From contig CACYSQ010000017.1 of NCBI GenBank assembly GCA_902777125.1, positions 1 through 44,314 of the forward strand: 44,314 bases of DNA. Direction: 5' to 3'. Position numbers and translations under genes: made by a program. Origin of the DNA: Ruminococcus flavefaciens. GTDB taxonomy: Bacteria > Bacillota > Clostridia > Oscillospirales > Ruminococcaceae. Every line of letters begins with the position of its first letter. The first letter of the stretch is position 1. Shown here piece after piece: positions 20,474 through 28,385 of this stretch. The notes under the pieces were generated by a model that searched no databases, was not told where the DNA came from, and saw only the letters and a list, made by a program, of their open reading frames with translations.

Positions 20474-20569
20474 GCGGACGCTTTTTGTGCAGTATATATG
20501 TATAACGCTGTGAGATTTTGATATATCGTACAAATTTAGCTTTATACACTTTATTTATTGCTTAAACTA

Positions 20570-20578
20570 TGGTATAAT
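20570..20578 (+). promoter_or_regulatory. Extended -10 promoter upstream of the LacI-type regulator
   Basis: TGGTATAAT at 20570-20578; the -35 region is poor. A transcript from here would carry the paired palindromes at 20625-20698 in a leader of about 150 bases. Confidence 0.45.
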
Positions 20579-20624
20579 TTATAGTGATTTTTTATCAGTA
20601 CATTTTAGCTTCTTTGCCCACAAT

Positions 20625-20698
20625 GTAGGGGCGGCGTTCCGCCGCCCGTGTGCTTTGTACTATTCTTGTATAAGCGGGCGCCGGAACGGCGCCCCTAC
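20625..20698. repeat. Two palindromic modules in inverted orientation
   Basis: Module one at 20625-20648 starts GTAGGGG (stem GGGCGGCG with CGCCGCCC, loop TTC). Module two at 20675-20698 ends CCCCTAC (stem GGGCGCCG with CGGCGCCC, loop GAA). The two are near mirror images, so the 74 bases can also fold as one long stem. Confidence 0.88.
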
Positions 20699-20730
20699 AC
20701 TAATTCTCAATCTCTAACCGGAGCGTGAAC

Positions 20731-21771
20731 ATGAAAAACGGTATAAAAATGCAGGACATCGCTGATAAGCTCGGCGTTAGTGTGGTAACGGTATCCAACG
20801 CTCTCGCCGGACGCGACGGAGTCAGCGACCAGATGCGGCAGAAGATCTGCGAGACCGCCGCTAAAATGGGCTATAAGCCCTCCAACACCAAGACCGCAAG
20901 AAAACAGAATGCCCTCACAAGGATAGGCAAAAATGTCGGTATCCTCACCTCCGAACGCTTTGTCGGTCCGCGCGGCACCTTCTACTGGGAGCTCACCGTA
21001 AGCATATCCAACCTGCTCTCACAAAGCGGAGTTTTCACGGTATATGAGTGCGTCACAGGCGAAAACGAAACAAAGGCTGTCCCACCGAACATGATGACCG
21101 AGAAAAAGGTGGACGGTCTTATCGTCATCGGTCAGCTCCACCGCAATTATATAAGTATGCTCAGCAAGGCGGATATGCCTGTGGTGCTGGTCGATTTCTA
21201 CGACTGCCGCTACAATATTGACAGCGTCAATTCCGACAGCTACAACGGCGCTTACCTCCTCACAGACCACCTCATCAGCAACGGTCACACGAGGATAGGC
21301 TTCATCGGCAACCTCAACGCTACCAGCAGCATTAACGACCGCTTCCTCGGCTATATGAAGGCTCTCATCGAGAACGGCATCGAGTACCGCAGGGAATGGA
21401 CCCTCAACGACCGCAATGAGAGAGGTATCCTCTTTACACAGCTCGACTTCCCGGAGGATATGCCGACTGCCTTCGTCTGCAACTGCGATGAAACTGCCCT
21501 GCGTGTTATAGGCGCTCTCAGGAACAAGGGCGTCCGCGTTCCGGAGGACGTTTCCGTTGTCGGCTTCGATAACTATATAACCTCGGGGATAAGCATTCCG
21601 GCGATAACCACCATTGAGGTGGACATCGCAAAAATGGCGGAGACCTCCGTTGAGCTCATGGTGAAGAAGCTCTCCGACCCCACTTTCTCAGGCGGAAGGA
21701 TAGTTCTCAGCGGAAAGCTCGCCGTAAAGGACAGCGTTCTCGATATCAGCGGAGGTAATAAAAATGCTTGA
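20731..21771 (+). CDS. LacI-family transcriptional regulator
   Basis: 346 residues. The N-terminal helix-turn-helix (about 5-25, KMQDIADKLGVSVVTVSNAL) and hinge are followed by a periplasmic-binding-type sugar domain (GKNVGILTSERF..., KKVDGLIVIGQ, HTRIGFIGN, DRFLGYMKAL, DVSVVGFDNY). The ATG at 20731 is chosen because GGAG at 20720 is 7 bases away; GTG 20725 is too close. It overlaps the next gene by 8 bases. In cellulolytic Ruminococcus such proteins usually sense sugars and control glycan-use genes. No sugar-use gene adjoins, so its targets are unknown. The shared TCCGGGAAAT site near the cellulase does not look like a LacI operator. Confidence 0.95.
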   Translation: MKNGIKMQDIADKLGVSVVTVSNALAGRDGVSDQMRQKICETAAKMGYKPSNTKTARKQNALTRIGKNVGILTSERFVGPRGTFYWELTVSISNLLSQSGVFTVYECVTGENETKAVPPNMMTEKKVDGLIVIGQLHRNYISMLSKADMPVVLVDFYDCRYNIDSVNSDSYNGAYLLTDHLISNGHTRIGFIGNLNATSSINDRFLGYMKALIENGIEYRREWTLNDRNERGILFTQLDFPEDMPTAFVCNCDETALRVIGALRNKGVRVPEDVSVVGFDNYITSGISIPAITTIEVDIAKMAETSVELMVKKLSDPTFSGGRIVLSGKLAVKDSVLDISGGNKNA

Positions 21772-22333
21772 TAACCTCAAGGGACATTTTCTCACTGTTG
21801 TAAGACACCGCCGCAAGGTCAGGGAGCACTGCTTCCGGGCTGGCATCTACTGGCGCGGTCTTATGCACGATCTCTCGAAATTCTCCCCGACCGAGTTCAT
21901 TCCCGGCGTTCTCTACTTTCAGGGCGACCGAAGTCCTAACGAGAAAGAGCGTGAGATGACCGGCTGCTCAAAGGCCTGGATGCACCACAAGGGCAGGAAT
22001 CGTCACCACTTTGAATACTGGACCGATTACAGTCCCGCTACTAAAAAGCTCGAGCCTGTGAAAATGCCCGACGTCTTTATCTTTGAGATGTTCTGCGACA
22101 GAGTTGCGGCATCGAAGATATACAACAAGGAAAAATATACGGACGATATGCCGCTTGCCTATTTCATGAGGGCAAAGCACCGCCGCATCATCGAGGAGGA
22201 AACTGCCGCGAAGCTCGAATTCCTCCTGACCATGCTCGCCAAACACGGCGAGGACGCAACCTTCCGCTACATACGCCGTCAGGTACGCCGTTCCAGATTC
22301 GGAAAGACCGATTGGCCAGGGCTGAATATGTAG
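21764..22333 (+). CDS. DUF5662-family conserved protein
   Basis: 189-residue conserved protein of the DUF5662 type. His and Asp residues are arranged in MHDLSKFSPTEF (about 34-45) and AWMHHKGRNRHHFEYW (about 71-86), suggesting a metal site of HD-like arrangement; activity is unknown. GGAGGTAATAAAA precedes the ATG, which lies inside the end of the LacI-type gene (8-base overlap), so the two are coupled. The C-terminus is basic (RRQVRRSRFGK). Its stop codon TAG (22331-22333) is part of GTAGGG at the start of the following repeat cluster, so the original end may have been altered by repeat insertion. Confidence 0.85.
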   Translation: MLDNLKGHFLTVVRHRRKVREHCFRAGIYWRGLMHDLSKFSPTEFIPGVLYFQGDRSPNEKEREMTGCSKAWMHHKGRNRHHFEYWTDYSPATKKLEPVKMPDVFIFEMFCDRVAASKIYNKEKYTDDMPLAYFMRAKHRRIIEEETAAKLEFLLTMLAKHGEDATFRYIRRQVRRSRFGKTDWPGLNM

Positions 22334-22486
22334 GGAACGGCGTCCCCGACGTCCCGCACCTTACGTTGCAACGTTACCCCAAACCGTAGGGGCGGATATT
22401 ATCCGCCCGGGCAATACAATATAACAGACCCGATACGTTCCGCACCGGTGGTTCGTTATCCGCGGGCGAACGATGTTCGCCCCTAC
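22330..22486. repeat. Palindromic module cluster between DUF5662 gene and polA
   Basis: Degenerate module at 22330-22354 (GTAGGGAACGGCG...GACGTCCC). Perfect module at 22386-22409 (GTAGGGGCGGATA...). Module at 22463-22486 (stem GGGCGAAC with GTTCGCCC, loop GAT) ending CCCCTAC. The cluster starts with GTAGGG and ends with CCCTAC. The rest of the gap shows only the polA ribosome site. Confidence 0.85.
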
Positions 22487-22521
22487 ACTCTAAACTCATA
22501 GAACGGCTAAAGGAGTAAAAG

Positions 22522-25059
22522 ATGAAGCTTCTCGCAATAGACGGAAACAGTATCATAAACCGTGCATTCTACGGTATAAAGCTGCTTTCCAACAAAAACG
22601 GTGAGTTCACCAACGCCATTTTCGGCTTCATGAACATCTACCTCAAAAATTACGGCGACGTAAAGCCCGATGCCGTGGCAGTCGCCTTTGACCTGCACTC
22701 CCCTACCTTCCGCCACAAGGCTGCGGACTACTACAAGGCTAACCGCAAGGGTATGCCGCCTGAGCTCGCTCAGCAGCTTCCCCGCGTTAAGGAACTGCTC
22801 CGTCTTATGGGCATAAAGGTCGTGGAATGCGAGGGCTTCGAGGCTGACGATATCCTCGGCACTCTCTCCAAAGCCTGCTCCGACCGCGGCGACAAGTGCT
22901 TCGTCCTCACCGGCGACAGGGACAGCCTCCAGCTCATCGACGATAATGTCACCGTTCTCCTCGCAACCAACAAGGAGACCGTTTACTGTACTCCCGAATG
23001 GTTCGCGGAAAACTACGGCTTCGAGCCCGCAAAGCTCATTGACCTCAAGGGTCTCATGGGCGACAGCTCCGACAATATCCCCGGCGTTCCCGGTATCGGC
23101 GAAAAGACCGCCTCCGCCCTCATCAAGGAGTACGGCTCGATAGAGAGCCTTTACGAGAGCTATGAGAACTCCGGTCTGACAAAGGGCGTCAAGGCAAAGC
23201 TCGCTGCCGGTCATGATTCCGCAAAGGAGAGCAAGTGGCTCGCGACCATAGTACGGAATGCGCCCATAGATACGGCAATTGAGAGCTATGTCCCCTCCCC
23301 TGCCGACAACGCCGGCATAAGCTCGATGCTCTCCGGTCTGGAGATGTTCAAGCTCCTCGACAAGCTGGATATATGCGCGACTGAGGGTACAAACGCCTCT
23401 GCCGCCGAGGAAGCTCCGGAGGAAGTCCGCGTCATAAATGTGACCGGAAGTCCTCTCACAGGCGAGGTCATCGCTTCCCTCGGCAAGTGCGATTATCTTC
23501 TCAGGGACGGCAAGCTCACCGTCCGCCGCGGGGACTGCGTTTACTCCACGGACGATGAGAATCTTATACTCGGATTTCTCGCCTCGGACTGCGAAAAATC
23601 CACCGATGATGCAAAGGCTCACTACCGTTTCGCTATGGCGCACGGCTCCGAGCTCAAAAACCTTCGCAATGACGCGGCTATCTGCGGCTACCTGCTCAAC
23701 AGCTCCGCCTCGGATTACGCTGTCGACAAGCTCTGTGCCGAGTACGGCGTCCACTACTACTCTGAGAACGGTGAATTTGCGGATATACTGTCGCTTGAAG
23801 GCATCATCAGCAAGATCCGCGGTGAGATAGACCGCGAGGGTATGACTGACCTCCTCGAAAACATCGAGCTGCCCCTCACAGAGGTGCTTGCCTCCATGGA
23901 GGACACCGGCATCTGCGTTGACCGCAAGGGCGTTGAGGAATTCGGCGTTTACCTCTCCGAAATGACCGAGGAAACGCAGAAAATGATATACGACGAAGCC
24001 GGTCACGAATTCAATATATCCTCCCCCAAGCAGCTCGGAACGGTACTCTTTGAGGAACTGGGTCTGCCTGCGAAAAAGAAGACCAAGAGCGGCTATTCCA
24101 CCAATGCCGAGGTGCTGGAGGAGCTCCGCAGCCAGTCCCCTATCGTTGACAATGTCCTGAAATACCGCCAGTACACCAAGCTCAACTCCACCTATGTGGT
24201 AGGACTTCTCGATAAAATCGCTCCCGACGGCCGCATTCACACTTGGTTCCGTCAGACCGAGACCCGAACTGGCCGTATCAGCTCCACTGAGCCGAATATG
24301 CAGAATATCCCCGTCCGTACCGAACTCGGCTCGCGCATGAGGAAGTTCTTCACCGCTCCCGAGGGCAAGGTCCTTGTGGACGCCGACTACAGTCAGATCG
24401 AGCTGCGCGTCATGGCTCACCTCTGCGGCGACGAGAATATGTGCGAGGCTTTCACCTCCGGCGAGGATATCCACACCTCAACTGCCGCACAGGTATTCGA
24501 TATGCCGGTATTTATGGTAACTCCCGAGATGCGAAGTGCCGCAAAAGCGGTAAACTTTGGCATAATCTACGGCATCGGCGCATTCTCGCTCTCAAAGGAT
24601 ATCGGGACCTCCGTTGCTCAGGCGAAGAAGTACATCGCGGACTACCTTGCGCGTTTCCCGAAGGTCAAGCAGTTCATGGACAGGACTGTTGAAGATGCGG
24701 AACAGACCGGCATCGTCTCCACGATGTTCGGCAGAAAAAGACGCATTCCCGAGCTTCTCTCCTCCAATAAGATGCTGCAGGCTGCCGGCAGACGCATTGC
24801 AATGAACACCCCCGTTCAGGGTACTGCCGCAGACCTCATAAAAATGGCGATGATAAACGTCTACCGCCGTCTCAAAGCCGAGAATATCGCCGCAAAACTG
24901 ATATTGCAGGTACACGATGAGCTTATCCTCGAGGCGGACAAGGACTGTGCCGACCGTGCCGCTGAGATACTCCGTGAGGAGATGCAGGGCGTTCACGAAA
25001 TGCGCGTACCGCTCGCAGTGGACGTCCACACGGGACATAGCTGGTACGACGCACATTAA
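22522..25059 (+). CDS. polA: DNA polymerase I
   Basis: 845 residues. The N-terminal 5'-nuclease domain (about 1-290) has IDGNSIINRAFYG, FEADDILGTL, TGDRDSLQL and GDSSDNIPGVPGIGEKTA. A middle domain of the 3'-5' exonuclease fold is degenerate: no DxE or YxxxD metal residues are visible, so proofreading is probably lost, as in B. subtilis PolA. The polymerase domain has motif A DADYSQIELRVMAHL, the O helix RSAAKAVNFGIIYG (Phe at the dNTP-selecting site) and motif C LQVHDELILE. It fills gaps in repair and removes Okazaki primers, and so fits functionally with uvrA and uvrB upstream. AAGGAG is 7 bases before the ATG. Repeat clusters lie on both sides. Confidence 0.98.
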   Translation: MKLLAIDGNSIINRAFYGIKLLSNKNGEFTNAIFGFMNIYLKNYGDVKPDAVAVAFDLHSPTFRHKAADYYKANRKGMPPELAQQLPRVKELLRLMGIKVVECEGFEADDILGTLSKACSDRGDKCFVLTGDRDSLQLIDDNVTVLLATNKETVYCTPEWFAENYGFEPAKLIDLKGLMGDSSDNIPGVPGIGEKTASALIKEYGSIESLYESYENSGLTKGVKAKLAAGHDSAKESKWLATIVRNAPIDTAIESYVPSPADNAGISSMLSGLEMFKLLDKLDICATEGTNASAAEEAPEEVRVINVTGSPLTGEVIASLGKCDYLLRDGKLTVRRGDCVYSTDDENLILGFLASDCEKSTDDAKAHYRFAMAHGSELKNLRNDAAICGYLLNSSASDYAVDKLCAEYGVHYYSENGEFADILSLEGIISKIRGEIDREGMTDLLENIELPLTEVLASMEDTGICVDRKGVEEFGVYLSEMTEETQKMIYDEAGHEFNISSPKQLGTVLFEELGLPAKKKTKSGYSTNAEVLEELRSQSPIVDNVLKYRQYTKLNSTYVVGLLDKIAPDGRIHTWFRQTETRTGRISSTEPNMQNIPVRTELGSRMRKFFTAPEGKVLVDADYSQIELRVMAHLCGDENMCEAFTSGEDIHTSTAAQVFDMPVFMVTPEMRSAAKAVNFGIIYGIGAFSLSKDIGTSVAQAKKYIADYLARFPKVKQFMDRTVEDAEQTGIVSTMFGRKRRIPELLSSNKMLQAAGRRIAMNTPVQGTAADLIKMAMINVYRRLKAENIAAKLILQVHDELILEADKDCADRAAEILREEMQGVHEMRVPLAVDVHTGHSWYDAH

Positions 25060-25063
25060 GACC

Positions 25064-25224
25064 GTAGGGAACGCCGCCCTCGGCGTTCCTATGCAGCTGT
25101 AATATACGACCGAGGTGACAGCCGAGACCCGCCGTTCCCTACAGTCGAATATGCGGGCGGATGATATCCGCCCCTACACTATCAACTATCAACTCTCAAC
25201 TCATAGGGGCGCCGTTCCCTACAG
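25064..25224. repeat. Palindromic module cluster between polA and rimI
   Basis: Module at 25064-25092 (GTAGGG start, stem GGAACGCCG with CGGCGTTCC, loop CCCT). Degenerate copy ending CCCTAC at about 25112-25143. Module at 25153-25177 (stem GGGCGGAT with ATCCGCCC, loop GAT) ending CCCCTAC. Partial copy at 25203-25224 ending CCCTAC six bases before the rimI ATG. Confidence 0.82.
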
Positions 25225-25229
25225 AAAGT

Positions 25230-25673
25230 ATGAAAATCATATCAGAATTCACAAACGAAATATTCGAGAAAATGTCCGCGCTCGACAAGGAGTGCGTCGG
25301 GACTGAGGGCTGGTCTGCTGCAAGCTTCCGCGAACAGTCGCAGTCCACAGGAGGCATCGTGCTTGCCGCTTACTGCGGAGACGAGCTTGCCGGACTTATC
25401 GCAGGCTTTACCGCCTCCGACACCGGCGAGATACTGACGCTTTCAGTTGCCCCTCAGTACCGCAGGCAGGGCATTGCCCGGAAGCTCATGGAGGCTTTCC
25501 TTGCTGAAGTCCCCGGAGATACCGAGAACATCGCACTCGAGGTCAGGCAGTCCAACACGGCTGCGATAAGCCTCTACGAAAGCTTCGGCTTTGAGAAAGC
25601 AGGCGTCCGCAAACGCTTTTACTCCGACCCCGAGGAGGACGCGGCAGTCATGATCAAAAAATTGAGAATGTAG
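25230..25673 (+). CDS. rimI: RimI-like GNAT N-acetyltransferase
   Basis: 147 residues with the GNAT fold. The acetyl-CoA loop is YRRQGIARKLM (about 77-87), preceded by LTLSVAPQYR, with late motif NTAAISLYESFGFEKAGVRKRFY typical of RimI, which acetylates the N-terminus of ribosomal protein S18. Length fits the family. The ATG at 25230 starts where the family starts. It has no good ribosome site because a palindromic repeat ends only a few bases upstream. The last codons (KLRM and TAG) come from the GAGAATG end of repeat copy B. It does not neighbour tsaB/tsaD here, so the rimI symbol is by similarity only; another GNAT substrate is possible. Confidence 0.85.
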   Translation: MKIISEFTNEIFEKMSALDKECVGTEGWSAASFREQSQSTGGIVLAAYCGDELAGLIAGFTASDTGEILTLSVAPQYRRQGIARKLMEAFLAEVPGDTENIALEVRQSNTAAISLYESFGFEKAGVRKRFYSDPEEDAAVMIKKLRM

Positions 25674-25763
25674 AATGGAGAATTGAGAATTATGGTATTG
25701 CTTACGCGATACTATTAAGATCCGTCTGCGTCAGCAGACACATTCATTCTCAATTCTCAATTC
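25661..25763. repeat. MITE-like element, copy B
   Basis: Ends GAGAATG.../...CATTCTCAATTCTCAATTC enclose hairpin 1 (GTATTGC 25695-25701, loop TTAC, GCGATAC 25706-25712) and hairpin 2 (GTCTGC 25724-25729, loop GTCA, GCAGAC 25734-25739). The left end overlaps the last codons of rimI. Confidence 0.9.
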
Positions 25764-25792
25764 AAAAAAGTATGGTGTTTTTTAACAAAATG

Positions 25793-25801
25793 TGCTATAA
25801 T
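25793..25801 (+). promoter_or_regulatory. Extended -10 promoter of the ymfF operon
   Basis: TGCTATAAT at 25793-25801, poor -35. The start would be near 25808, just upstream of AGGAG at 25826. Confidence 0.55.
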
Positions 25802-25839
25802 GATAATGTATGAAAAAATATGAACAGGAGTGTAGTCCA

Positions 25840-27105
25840 ATGAGATACAACAGGACAGAAATTGCCCCGAATATCGGCTTTTCCTCGGTCATAGACGAAA
25901 AGTTCAAGACAGGCTCGCTTGTCGTGCGCTTCATTACCGGTCTCTCCGGTGAGTATGCCGCGGCTAACGCCCTCGGTACAGGTGCGCTCTCGTCTTCGAG
26001 CGCAAGGTACAGAACTCTTGCCGAGCTCAACGAAAAGCTCTCGTCGCTCTACGGTGCCGCTCTCAGCACCTTCGCAAGAAAACGCGGCGATATACAGATA
26101 CTCGGTCTCACAGCCTCTTGGCTGAATAAAAAATACGCTTTCGACGGCGAGGACGTTGACGCTGAGATGCGCGAGCTTATCCGCGGCTGCATTTTCGAGC
26201 CGAACGTTCAGGACGGCTGCTTCGATGCCGATTCCTACAGCATTACACGCAAGGACCTCCTCGACCACATCGACGCTGAGCTCAACAACAAGCGCGGCTA
26301 TGCGATATCCCGTGCCGGTGAGATTGCCTTTGCAGGCGAGCCCGCTGAGTTTTCCTGCTACGGCACCAAGACTGCGGCTGCGGCTGTCACCTCCGCTGAG
26401 GCTTATCAGGCTTACCGGAAGCTCCTGAGAACTTCCCAGATAGAGATATTCTACGTTGCCCCGGAGGAAGACCCCGGATTCATCGAGATGTTCCGCGAGA
26501 GCTTTGCGGCTATAGACCGTGCTCCTGCCGAGGTCGCTTTCAGGAGCATCAGCCCCCTTAAAACCGAGGTCGCTGAGGGCTCGGACGAATTCGACGTCCG
26601 CCAGTGCAAAATGGTCATGACCTTCAAGTCAGCCTCCGAGGACTTCTTCGCTTTGAAGCTCCTCAGCACGATATTCGGCGAAACACCGGTCTCCAAGCTG
26701 TTCATGAACGTCCGCGAGAAGATGAGCCTCTGCTACTACTGCGCGAGCCGTCTCGTTTCACCGAAGGGCGCCGTCATGGTGGACAGCGGCGTTGAACGCG
26801 GCAACATCGAAAAGGCAAGGGCTGAGATAATCAACCAGCTCGATGAGATAAAGAACGGCAATATCTCCGACAGTGAGCTCGAAAGCGCTATGCTGAGCCT
26901 TGAAAACGCCCTCAACCAGATCGGCGATACCCCCTCGTCCTATTCCTCGTGGTACTTCGAGCGATTCTGCGACGGACAGATAAAGACTCCCGCCGAGCAG
27001 CTCGCTGATTACAGGAACGTCACTAAGGAACGTATCATTGAGGCTGCAAAGTCGCTCAGCCTCGACAGCGTTTATCTCATGCTCGACAAGGAGGCTGCGG
27101 AATAA
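25840..27105 (+). CDS. ymfF: M16 peptidase homologue, YmfF type (no catalytic site)
   Basis: 421-residue M16-family protein of the YmfF type. It has the two-lobe fold (for example VREKMSLCYYCASRLVSPKGAVMVDSGV near 290-317) but no HxxEH zinc site, so it should be the non-catalytic partner of the YmfH-type protein encoded next. The ATG at 25840 is preferred because AGGAG lies 9 bases before it. The ATG at 25810 has no ribosome site and sits at the likely transcription start. The gene ends TAATG, giving a one-base overlap with ymfH. In Firmicutes this pair is conserved; the substrate is not settled, with pheromone or small-peptide processing proposed. Confidence 0.92.
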   Translation: MRYNRTEIAPNIGFSSVIDEKFKTGSLVVRFITGLSGEYAAANALGTGALSSSSARYRTLAELNEKLSSLYGAALSTFARKRGDIQILGLTASWLNKKYAFDGEDVDAEMRELIRGCIFEPNVQDGCFDADSYSITRKDLLDHIDAELNNKRGYAISRAGEIAFAGEPAEFSCYGTKTAAAAVTSAEAYQAYRKLLRTSQIEIFYVAPEEDPGFIEMFRESFAAIDRAPAEVAFRSISPLKTEVAEGSDEFDVRQCKMVMTFKSASEDFFALKLLSTIFGETPVSKLFMNVREKMSLCYYCASRLVSPKGAVMVDSGVERGNIEKARAEIINQLDEIKNGNISDSELESAMLSLENALNQIGDTPSSYSSWYFERFCDGQIKTPAEQLADYRNVTKERIIEAAKSLSLDSVYLMLDKEAAE

Positions 27106-28385
27106 TGGAAAAAAATATCATAACAAGCCAGCGCACCGGCGATAGCTGCATTCATGTCAAGCACAGCAGCGGTCTGGACATCTACATCTGCGAAATGCCC
27201 GGATTCAGCAGCGTTGAGGCGCTTTTCGGCACGAAATACGGCTCCGTGAACACTATGTTCCGTCAGAAGGGCGATGCGGACTTCACCGTTGTCCCCGAGG
27301 GCATAGCCCACTTCCTCGAGCACAAGCTCTTCGAGAACGAGGACTGCGACGTTTTCGAGCTCTACGCAAAGACAGGCGCTTCCGGAAACGCCTTCACCTC
27401 CTTCGACAAGACAGCCTACCTTTTCAGCTGCTCGAAGAATTATCAGGAGTCCCTGCGTATACTCCTCGACTTCGTGCAGAAGCCCTACTTCACGCAGGCG
27501 ACGGTTGACAAGGAACAGGGCATAATCGGTCAGGAGATACAGATGACCAACGATAACCCCGAATGGCGCGTTTTCTTCAATATGCTGCGGTGTATGTTCC
27601 ATAACCACCCCGTGAAGATAGACATTGCCGGAACCGTCGAGAGCATCGCTCGGATAGACGCAGACCTGCTCTACAAGTGCTACTACACCTTCTACAACCT
27701 CAACAACATGGTGCTCTCCATTGCCGGAAACATCAAGGCGGACGAGGTCCTCGCGATATGCGACGAGTGCCTCAAGGGCTGTGAGGACAAGGGTCTCGAG
27801 ACCGTTTTCCCCGATGAACCGGCAGAGATAGTTCAGACCGAGATATACGAGACCGCTCCCGTAGGAGCTTCGATATTCAACATCGGCTTCAAGTGCTCGC
27901 CCTGCTCAGGCGAGGAAAGGCTGAAACGTTCCGCTGCGGCTTCCGTGGTGTCCTCCATGCTGACGGACGCCTCCTCCGATATGTACCAGCGGCTCCTGAA
28001 GGAGGAGGTAATCAACTCCACCTTCGATGCGGAGATATTCGCAGGCGACGGCTTCTTCACCGTAATATTCAGCGGCGAATCACCCAAGCCCGAAAGGGTA
28101 AGGGACGCCATTGCCGATGAGCTCGAAAAATGGCTCGCGGAGGGCATCTGCGAAAAGGACTTCCAGAGGATAAAGAAATCCGCCTACGGTATGCTCGTAA
28201 GAATGCTCAATAACGTTGAATCCGTGGCTAACCTCATGATGAACGCCCACATGGACGGAACAGGTCCCTACGATACGATAAGCGTTCTCTCCGGACTCAC
28301 CGCCGGGGACGCTATGGACTTCATCAGGAACGAACTGAAGCGCGAAAAACTTGTAATGTCTGTGATAAAAGGAGATGAACAGTAA
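27105..28385 (+). CDS. ymfH: M16 zinc metallopeptidase, YmfH type
   Basis: 426-residue M16 peptidase. The inverted zinc site HFLEH is at about residues 69-73 (EGIAHFLEHKLFENE), and TSFDKTAYLFSCSKNY follows as in active M16 peptidases. The next lobe holds YYTFYNLNNMVLSIAGNI, and the C-terminal lobe has LLKEEVINSTFDAEIFAGDGFF. It is expected to pair with the YmfF-type protein to form one processing chamber in the cytoplasm. It starts in the stop codon of ymfF (TAATG), with AAGGAGG at the end of ymfF serving as ribosome site, and ends in the same way on lgt. The coupling suggests equal amounts of both peptidase subunits. Confidence 0.95.
   Translation: MEKNIITSQRTGDSCIHVKHSSGLDIYICEMPGFSSVEALFGTKYGSVNTMFRQKGDADFTVVPEGIAHFLEHKLFENEDCDVFELYAKTGASGNAFTSFDKTAYLFSCSKNYQESLRILLDFVQKPYFTQATVDKEQGIIGQEIQMTNDNPEWRVFFNMLRCMFHNHPVKIDIAGTVESIARIDADLLYKCYYTFYNLNNMVLSIAGNIKADEVLAICDECLKGCEDKGLETVFPDEPAEIVQTEIYETAPVGASIFNIGFKCSPCSGEERLKRSAAASVVSSMLTDASSDMYQRLLKEEVINSTFDAEIFAGDGFFTVIFSGESPKPERVRDAIADELEKWLAEGICEKDFQRIKKSAYGMLVRMLNNVESVANLMMNAHMDGTGPYDTISVLSGLTAGDAMDFIRNELKREKLVMSVIKGDEQ

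Noticed and set aside
20471-20486. Strong terminator after the DUF3810 gene
   Set aside because: The stem is only 4 bp (AAGC/GCTT) before TTTTT, so it is mentioned with the gene but not listed.
22507-24474. 655-codon open frame opposite polA
   Set aside because: Exact antisense of a well-conserved gene with no family resemblance; similar long shadows occur opposite uvrB (17250-18695).
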